From Klebsiella pneumoniae (lineage in GTDB: Bacteria; Pseudomonadota; Gammaproteobacteria; Pseudomonadales; UBA5518): 64,000 bases of DNA. Position numbers and translations under genes: made by a program. Shown here piece after piece: positions 58,959-64,000 of the stretch (its first letter is position 1; every line of letters starts with the position of its first letter). The notes under the pieces were generated by a model. That model worked only from the letters and a program-made list of their open reading frames with translations, did not search any database and had not been told where the DNA came from. The stretch lies in contig CAMAXE010000008.1 of assembly GCA_945862145.1 (NCBI GenBank), positions 62,001 to 126,000 of the forward strand, written 5' to 3'.

Positions 58959-61163
58959 ATGCGTTTAACTGCTCTAGCTACAATCTTTACAACAACAATT
59001 TTTCTTATAGGTATTGCTCCTGTTTCGAAGGCTACCGTTATCTCTCAACCACCTTCCGAGGCGGCCAAACAATTGCCCAACATCATCAACATAATTACAG
59101 ATGATACCGGCATTGACCAGTTTTCTATTTTTGGTTACGGTGGAAATCCTGATGAGCAGGCTAAAACCCCCAATCTTGATGCAATCGCCCGCGCTGGAGT
59201 TCGTTTTCGAAACACTTGGTCTCACCCCAGTTGCGGACCGTCCAGATCATCAATTTTAAACGGTCGCTATAATATTCGTACCAATGTGCTATCTGCACCA
59301 ACCCCCCCTGACCTACCTAACTCGCAGACCTCGCCTTACGAATACATGATTCCGAAGCTATTGAAGAAGAAAAACTACGTCAGTGCGGTGATCGGCAAGA
59401 TGCATTTGTCGACTGATTTTAGGGATAAAAACAACTTGCCCTATCTCAATGAAACTATGCGTAAAATGGGCTTTGACTATTTTGAAGGCTATCTTGAGGG
59501 TGGTCCTGCGCCGATTGACACTACAGCAGGAGGCATTGCTCCCAGTGGTACCTATAGCTGTGGATTTGTACCTTCACTGACGGACAATGTAAACACGGGG
59601 GCCAATACTGGTGCCTGTTACAGCGCTAGTGGAGCCTGTAGCAGTATGTCGACAGCAAACTATCGCACTCCAGGGCGAAGTTGCCTTGAGATTGGTGGTA
59701 TCTTCGTTCCCAATGCCAGTTGTGGCACGATGCCAAATACGCTAAATTTTAACACTCAGAATGGTCATTACACTGGTAATTGGGTCATCAACAAGGAAGA
59801 TGGTACAACGATAACCCAACCGCCCAGTAATGAAAAGGCAAGAGGTTTCAAAACCCAGCAAGAAGTCAGCAGGGCTGTTGCCTGGATAAATAACCAAAGT
59901 GATGAAAAGCCTTGGATGCTAAGTCTCGGCATATCAGCTATCCATGAGCCAGTTCAGCAGTCACCGACTGATCTTGTGGCTTCGGATGCAAAACCCACAG
60001 ATGCCTATGACTGTAACGATAAAACTCAAAAGCGAGAGCTTGCTACGCAGATGGTTGAAGCCATTGATCATGAAGTAGGTCGCTTGCTCGTGGAAGCCAA
60101 GTTGGCAACCTACAATAGTGATGGAACGCTAAACTACCAGCCAGAAAAAACCAATACTTATGTGGTATTTACTTCTGACAATGGTACTTGGACGACAAGC
60201 GTACGTTCACCTTTTGATCCCCAAAGAGCAAAGGGTACGCCCTATCAAACAGGAGTATCGGTTCCATTGATAATCGCTGGCCCTGGAGTGAAGTCACCAG
60301 GTCGGCAAGTGAATCATATGGTCAACTTAACTGATCTCTACACTTTTTTTGGAGAAGTCGCTGAAATTGACGTTCGTAAAGCGGTCCCAAAATATCGTCA
60401 ACTGGATTCAAGAAAGTTGATGCCCTACCTCCTCAATCCGAAGCGGAAAGGTCTCCGCACAACCAATTTCACACATCAAGGTAACAATATTCGAGCAAGC
60501 AGTACGGTTTCATATCCTTGTCTGATCGAGGGTCTCCAGCAATGCACTTATGGCATTCCTAGTTTTAAAGGCTGCTTAGATCAAGGTGGTAAATGGTACG
60601 GGCCAGGAGGCGAAGTCACTGCAGAACCTGGTTATTACACCTCCTGTTGTCAAGTGAATCAGTTGACTGGTAAGGATTACCTATCCTCGATTACATCTAC
60701 TGGGATTCGCAATAATAATTACAAGCTCGTCGAGCAAGTCAGCGAGAATTGTCAAAATGGTGTGGCGCTCGATCCGCCGAACGTGAAAAACGAGTTTTAT
60801 CAGATTAATCAAAGTATTAATAATCTGAAGCTTGACACGGCGGACAAGGACTTGCTGCTTGGAGTTCTAACTAGGAATCAGAATCTCCAGTACCAGTCCT
60901 TGAGGGAAAAGCTGGCGCGAATAAAGAATAGTGTCGTGGCCTGTCCCGGGGACGGTAATATGGATAAAGTTGTTAACCAGAAGGATCTCGATGAGTGGGC
61001 TAAATTTGCCGAGACCACCCCCGGCTTTACAACTGGGAATGCTGGAGGAAAGGGAAGTTGGTACGACTTTGGTGGACCTGCCGACTCCAGTCATCCAGAC
61101 GGTGTTACGGATGAGACGGATAAAGCGATCATAGAAGCTAATTTGGGTAAGCGCTGTAAGTGA
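58959..61163 (+). CDS. exported sulfatase with dockerin-like C-terminus
   Basis: 734 residues from ATG 58959 after AAAAGGTAATACCTG. Signal peptide MRLTALATIFTTTIFLIGIA. Type I sulfatase sites: NIINIITDDTGIDQF (metal Asp pair 48-49) and SCGPSRSS, the CxPSR motif whose Cys92 would be turned into formylglycine by an unlinked FGE; GKMHLSTD, SDNGTW and HEPVQ follow. Inserts are rich in Cys, Ser and Thr. The end has two calcium-loop-like units, DGNMDKVVNQKDLDEW and DGVTDETDKAIIEANLG, as in dockerin type I. The gene is far more A+T-rich than its neighbours (two sampled lines give 47 and 50 percent GC) with different codon choice, so it was acquired. The substrate, possibly a sulfated polysaccharide or steroid sulfate, is unknown. 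Confidence 0.9.
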   Translation: MRLTALATIFTTTIFLIGIAPVSKATVISQPPSEAAKQLPNIINIITDDTGIDQFSIFGYGGNPDEQAKTPNLDAIARAGVRFRNTWSHPSCGPSRSSILNGRYNIRTNVLSAPTPPDLPNSQTSPYEYMIPKLLKKKNYVSAVIGKMHLSTDFRDKNNLPYLNETMRKMGFDYFEGYLEGGPAPIDTTAGGIAPSGTYSCGFVPSLTDNVNTGANTGACYSASGACSSMSTANYRTPGRSCLEIGGIFVPNASCGTMPNTLNFNTQNGHYTGNWVINKEDGTTITQPPSNEKARGFKTQQEVSRAVAWINNQSDEKPWMLSLGISAIHEPVQQSPTDLVASDAKPTDAYDCNDKTQKRELATQMVEAIDHEVGRLLVEAKLATYNSDGTLNYQPEKTNTYVVFTSDNGTWTTSVRSPFDPQRAKGTPYQTGVSVPLIIAGPGVKSPGRQVNHMVNLTDLYTFFGEVAEIDVRKAVPKYRQLDSRKLMPYLLNPKRKGLRTTNFTHQGNNIRASSTVSYPCLIEGLQQCTYGIPSFKGCLDQGGKWYGPGGEVTAEPGYYTSCCQVNQLTGKDYLSSITSTGIRNNNYKLVEQVSENCQNGVALDPPNVKNEFYQINQSINNLKLDTADKDLLLGVLTRNQNLQYQSLREKLARIKNSVVACPGDGNMDKVVNQKDLDEWAKFAETTPGFTTGNAGGKGSWYDFGGPADSSHPDGVTDETDKAIIEANLGKRCK

Positions 61164-61253
61164 GAATAATATTTCAAAAAGTTGCGCTCTCAGAAGTGGG
61201 GAAAAAAAGTATCATCCCCGACATTATGCTGATATTGCTTGTGCATAATAATT

Positions 61254-61437
61254 ATGTCTTTCCCTGTAGTTGAGGGCTATGAGGCAAGAGCCAAAGAAGT
61301 CGGGTGTAAGAGCGGATTTGTCGTCTGGTTTGCCAATCACCTGCGCGTAAAAGCGGCACGCTTGGTCTACTACGGATTCATTGCCCGGTACACGGATCAT
61401 CTGTTTGTACAAAGTGATGCCATGCTGGAGTGGATGG
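61254..61437 (+). pseudogene. glycosyltransferase (GT4-like) fragment
   Basis: The frame MSFPVVEGYEARAKEVGCKS ... FVVWFANHLRVKAARLVYYG ... DHLFVQSDAMLEWMG looks like an internal piece of the N-terminal domain of a GT4-type glycosyltransferase. Only about 60 residues remain; it is cut at the left by A+T-rich DNA and runs out of frame at the right into the MaoC copy. It suggests that the inserted DNA came from, or passed through, a polysaccharide locus. Confidence 0.5.
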
Positions 61438-61566
61438 GTGGTGATTGCCGTGGCGCTTGCGGTGGGCGAGCGCGTCGCGACCACGTCCACCGTGCGCGTA
61501 GCCTTGCCAGTCACAGAGGAAGCGCCGTCGGTGTGGCAGTGTCCGGCTACCGCATGGCGGCCCTAG
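61435..61566 (+). pseudogene. second copy of the MaoC gene 3' end
   Basis: This 132-base copy encodes WVVIAVALAVGERVATTS and later EEAPSVWQCPATAWRP with its stop at 61564-61566, identical in frame structure to the end of the gene at 58188-58649 but without a start. About five substitutions separate the copies (for example TSTVRVALPV against TSSVRVALPA). It closes the inserted segment on the right side. Confidence 0.88.
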
Positions 61567-61617
61567 ACGCGCTGGCCGATTGGTGGGGGTGGGCGACTCG
61601 CGGTGGTTTGCTGTCGC

Positions 61618-62889
61618 TCAGGCTGCACGCGCAAGCTCGTCATCCGCGCTGGGGGTACGCTTGCCAAGCAGCACAGCGGAAAAAATAGCGGCCACTAGAA
61701 CGGCCATGCTGATGGTCAAGGAAGAGTCGTAAGAGCCCGAGGTATCCCGCAATCGGCCGATGAGAAACGGACTGACGCCGAATCCCAGCGCATAGATACT
61801 GTAGAACCATCCGTAGATCGCACCGAAGGCGCGCTGCCCGAAAAGGCGTGCCGTCAGGAAGGCCAGCATGTCGAGCTCCGCGCCGAGGAGCAGGCCGATC
61901 AGCATGACGCCGCCCACGGCGTAATCCAGGCCGCCGATCCTGACCAACAGCACGCCTAGCATGCCCAGCGCGAGGACAGTCACCGCCACACGGTGGGGAG
62001 TGAAGCGGTCCAGGCACAGACCCACGACCAGACGGCCCACGACCGACGCGATGCCCATTAGCGAGGCGGTAGCTGCCGCAGCGGCCGGTGTGGCGCCCAG
62101 ATCCCGGAACAGGGGGACCAAGTGCACCATCACTCCGCCAATGCCCATGGCCATGCTCACGGCGAGCGCGGACATCGCCCAGAAAGCCGCCGTGCCGCGA
62201 GCCTTTCGCAGGGTGAAACCCCGGGCAGTGGGCGTGCTGCCCGCGGTCATGGCCGCGGCGGCGCGGCGTTCGGTCGGTTTGAAACCGAGGTATACCACCG
62301 GTGCAGCGAACAGGGCGACCAGTGCGAGACAGCTATAGGCGCCTCGCCACCCGGCCCGGGAGACCACTTCCGTCACGAAATTCGGGAGCCAGAACCCACC
62401 CAGGCCGGCGCCCGTCAGCACGATGCCGAGTGCGAGCCCGCGTTGCCGGTCGAAGGCCGCGCTGATCGGACGTGCGAGCACGATGGGCGTTGAACCCGCC
62501 CCCGCCAGCGCGATCAGGAAAAAGAAAGTCCAGAGTCCCGTCAGCGATTCCAGCGTGGCTGCCATCGTGAGCAGCAATAGGCCGAAGGCGGCAAGGCTTA
62601 AGGACCCGACCACGGAAGCGCCGAAGCGATCGCAGGCGGTGCCGACCACCGGGCCCGCAAGGAACAAGCCCATCGTGAGTATGGTCACTGCGAGCGAAAT
62701 ATCGCCGCGAGCCCAGCCGAATTCGCTCTCTAGCGGCCCGATGAACGAGCCCAGGCTGTAGACCATCATGGCGTTCATGCTGGCGGCGAGGCCGATCGCA
62801 GCGCTCACCACCAGGAGGGTTCGGCCCTTGAATTCGTTCGTTCGCGGGTGTGCGTCAGCCGGTGCAAGGCCGGTGTGGTCATCTGGCAT
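61618..62889 (-). CDS. MFS transporter (monocarboxylate/OFA-like)
   Basis: 423 residues from ATG 62889. Twelve hydrophobic segments; the opening FKGRTLLVVSAAIGLAASMN followed by MVYSLGSFIGPLESEFGWAR is typical of the monocarboxylate/oxalate-formate branch, and GLALGIVLTGAGLGGFWLPN is the helix 4-5 signature. SMAMGIGGVMVHLVPLFRDL and FGAIYGWFYSIYALGFGVSP are conserved later segments. It would carry small organic acids, for example products of side-chain or ring degradation. It ends about 50 bases from the MaoC copy, so its 3' neighbourhood was changed by the insertion. Substrate unknown. Confidence 0.87.
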   Translation of the reverse strand: MPDDHTGLAPADAHPRTNEFKGRTLLVVSAAIGLAASMNAMMVYSLGSFIGPLESEFGWARGDISLAVTILTMGLFLAGPVVGTACDRFGASVVGSLSLAAFGLLLLTMAATLESLTGLWTFFFLIALAGAGSTPIVLARPISAAFDRQRGLALGIVLTGAGLGGFWLPNFVTEVVSRAGWRGAYSCLALVALFAAPVVYLGFKPTERRAAAAMTAGSTPTARGFTLRKARGTAAFWAMSALAVSMAMGIGGVMVHLVPLFRDLGATPAAAAATASLMGIASVVGRLVVGLCLDRFTPHRVAVTVLALGMLGVLLVRIGGLDYAVGGVMLIGLLLGAELDMLAFLTARLFGQRAFGAIYGWFYSIYALGFGVSPFLIGRLRDTSGSYDSSLTISMAVLVAAIFSAVLLGKRTPSADDELARAA

Positions 62890-63165
62890 GGCGAGGCCGT
62901 ATATTTAGTTGTCTCTATCAACATACCTGTTGTCTGGCGGTGGCACAACATTGGCGGCCCGGGGCATCGGTGGTTCGGGGCGATCCTCGACCGGCATGCG
63001 CATGGAGGAGATCTCCCTCTCGCGCAGTCTCAGCCTTGTGGGTTTTGATCTCAAAAAGACGGCTGATGTGGCACGAGTGGAGCCGCTTATCGATGCGGCG
63101 GCTGAGCGCAACTGCAAGCAGCTCGACCCGTTGTATCTGCTGATTCCATAGGACGCCCGCCCCCG

Positions 63166-63573
63166 TCAGGTCCGGGCTTGCGTCCCCATCAAGCCCAACA
63201 TCCGGTGCGTGTCGAAGTAGAAGGGCCGGATCTCCCGGATCGTGCCGCCTTCGACGCGCCAGATTTCCGCGATCGGCATCTCGAGCGCTGCGTTGTCATG
63301 ACGTGAACGCCCGTGCAGCGTGGCCACCACCACCACGTGATCGCCCTCGGCAATGAAGCGTTCCACCGCCACACGTGTATCTAGCCAGGCTCCGAAGACA
63401 CGGGCCACCAGGGCGAGGAAGGCATCGAGCCCGACGTGGCGACCTGCGTAGGGCAGGGACTCGGCCTCGATAACGACCAAATCGGGCGCCGCCAGACGCG
63501 CCATCGCAAGCTTGTCCCCGGCCGCTGCGGCGGCGAGAAAAGCGCGGACGATAGACGTGTTGGAATCGGTCAT
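63166..63573 (-). CDS. NTF2/SnoaL-like protein
   Basis: 135 residues from ATG 63573 (MTDSNTSIVRAFLAAAAAGD). The fold markers are DKLAMARLAAPDLVVIEAES, GLDAFLALVARVFGAWLDT, FIAEGDHVVVVATLHGR and IAEIWRVEGGTIREIRPFYF with DTHRMLGL. This is the ketosteroid-isomerase-like branch of NTF2 proteins with unknown activity. It is the fourth of its fold in the window and is divergent from an SDR gene 141 bases away. Confidence 0.8.
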   Translation of the reverse strand: MTDSNTSIVRAFLAAAAAGDKLAMARLAAPDLVVIEAESLPYAGRHVGLDAFLALVARVFGAWLDTRVAVERFIAEGDHVVVVATLHGRSRHDNAALEMPIAEIWRVEGGTIREIRPFYFDTHRMLGLMGTQART

Positions 63574-63714
63574 GGAGGAGCTCCGGGGGCAGGCGGCGAA
63601 TGATCGGTCCGCCGGTCATGGCGGCACAAGTCTCCGGTGCCCGCCGAGGGGTGGCGCCCGCACGCGGAGCGTGTCTATTATTCGCGGCCACAACATCCGT
63701 CGGAGAGCTCAGGC

Positions 63715-64000
63715 ATGCGACTTCAGGGCAAGGTAGCGGTAATCACGGGCGGCGCGAGCGGTATCGGGGCGGCCTCTGTCAGCCGCTTCATCCAGGAGGG
63801 GGCCCGCGTGGTGATCGGCGACATCCAGCGCGGGCCGGGCGAGGCCTTCGTGGCGCAATTTGGCGATAAGGCCACCTTCGCTGTCTGTGACGTCACCAAG
63901 GAGGATCAGGTAGCGGCCCTGGTCGATCTGGCTGTGAGCCATTTCGGGCAGTTGGACATCATGTTCAACAACGCCGGCATCGTGGGCGCCGTAGGCCCCA
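63715..64000 (+). CDS. short-chain dehydrogenase, 5' part
   Basis: The frame opens at ATG 63715 (MRLQGKVAVITGGASGIGAA) and runs to the end of the window without a stop, so it is missing from the ORF track. The visible 95 codons show the TGGASGIG nucleotide loop, VIGDIQRG (acidic residue after beta-2, pointing to NAD), CDVTKEDQV and FNNAGIVG. The catalytic Ser-Tyr-Lys part lies beyond the window. Hydroxysteroid or alcohol dehydrogenase activity is likely. Confidence 0.85.
   Translation, partial: MRLQGKVAVITGGASGIGAASVSRFIQEGARVVIGDIQRGPGEAFVAQFGDKATFAVCDVTKEDQVAALVDLAVSHFGQLDIMFNNAGIVGAVGP

Noticed and set aside
58762-58959. 65-codon ORF before the sulfatase
   Set aside because: No family pattern, no ribosome site, and it covers the candidate promoter.
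62909-63151. 80-codon plus ORF between MFS and NTF2-like genes
   Set aside because: No recognisable domain or convincing ribosome site; possibly a remnant, but not supportable as a gene.

Overview
This is a GC-rich chromosomal window from a Gram-negative bacterium, most likely a gammaproteobacterium. The evidence is two TonB-dependent receptors, lipoprotein and Tat leaders, REP-type repeats of the Pseudomonas/Xanthomonas style, and many CoA-dependent catabolic enzymes. Gene content points to an environmental degrader of steroids or other polycyclic lipids. No rRNA, tRNA or CRISPR was seen.

Layout. 1-5,080: accessory end with a partial DUF2075 gene, an orphan hypothetical, a SprT-like zinc protease, an FAD oxidoreductase, a stray copy of the SprT 3' end and a 100-bp-period REP array. 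5,078-19,473: periplasmic oxidation block (gluconate-dehydrogenase-like pair, MDR reductase, TonB receptor, amidohydrolase lipoprotein, internally deleted transporter, circularly permuted solute-binding lipoprotein, TlpA-like protein, secreted protein of unknown function, PQQ dehydrogenase with its cytochrome c, tautomerase), cut by two further REP arrays. 20,115-22,244: a stand-alone EF-G. 22,359-31,124: thiolase plus an HMG-CoA-synthase/DUF35 fusion, then OYE reductase, crotonase, extradiol dioxygenase, thioesterase, a short-chain dehydrogenase without catalytic Tyr, and a permease. 31,400-45,142: a catabolic island bracketed by a dead IS5 remnant and a dead IS3 remnant (VOC, four-stranded mix of NTF2-like proteins, AraC regulator, frameshifted SDR, crotonase, P450, Gfo/Idh, TonB receptor, TIM-barrel epimerase, SDR). 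45,143-53,262 (minus strand): two cytochromes c, mauADEB-type TTQ amine dehydrogenase, amidohydrolase, DUF35, thiolase-like protein, P450. 53,573-58,649 (plus strand): two acyl-CoA dehydrogenases, Ltp2-like aldolase, DUF35 and two MaoC proteins, the same gene set as the mycobacterial igr steroid side-chain operon. 58,650-61,566: an A+T-rich insertion carrying a sulfatase with a dockerin-like tail and a glycosyltransferase scrap, bracketed by two copies of the MaoC 3' end. 61,618-64,000: MFS transporter, NTF2-like protein, partial SDR.

How the genes could work together. TonB receptors import a hydrophobic substrate; P450s and periplasmic dehydrogenases oxidise it; the ACAD pair, the MaoC pair and the aldolase/DUF35 pair would remove a short side chain as a CoA ester; crotonases, thiolase, extradiol dioxygenase and OYE reductase fit ring or side-chain processing. 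The amine dehydrogenase operon runs head-on from the same divergent control region as the side-chain operon, so an amino-substituted substrate or nitrogen source is conceivable but unproven. All functions are inferred from motifs and family memory; no database search was run.
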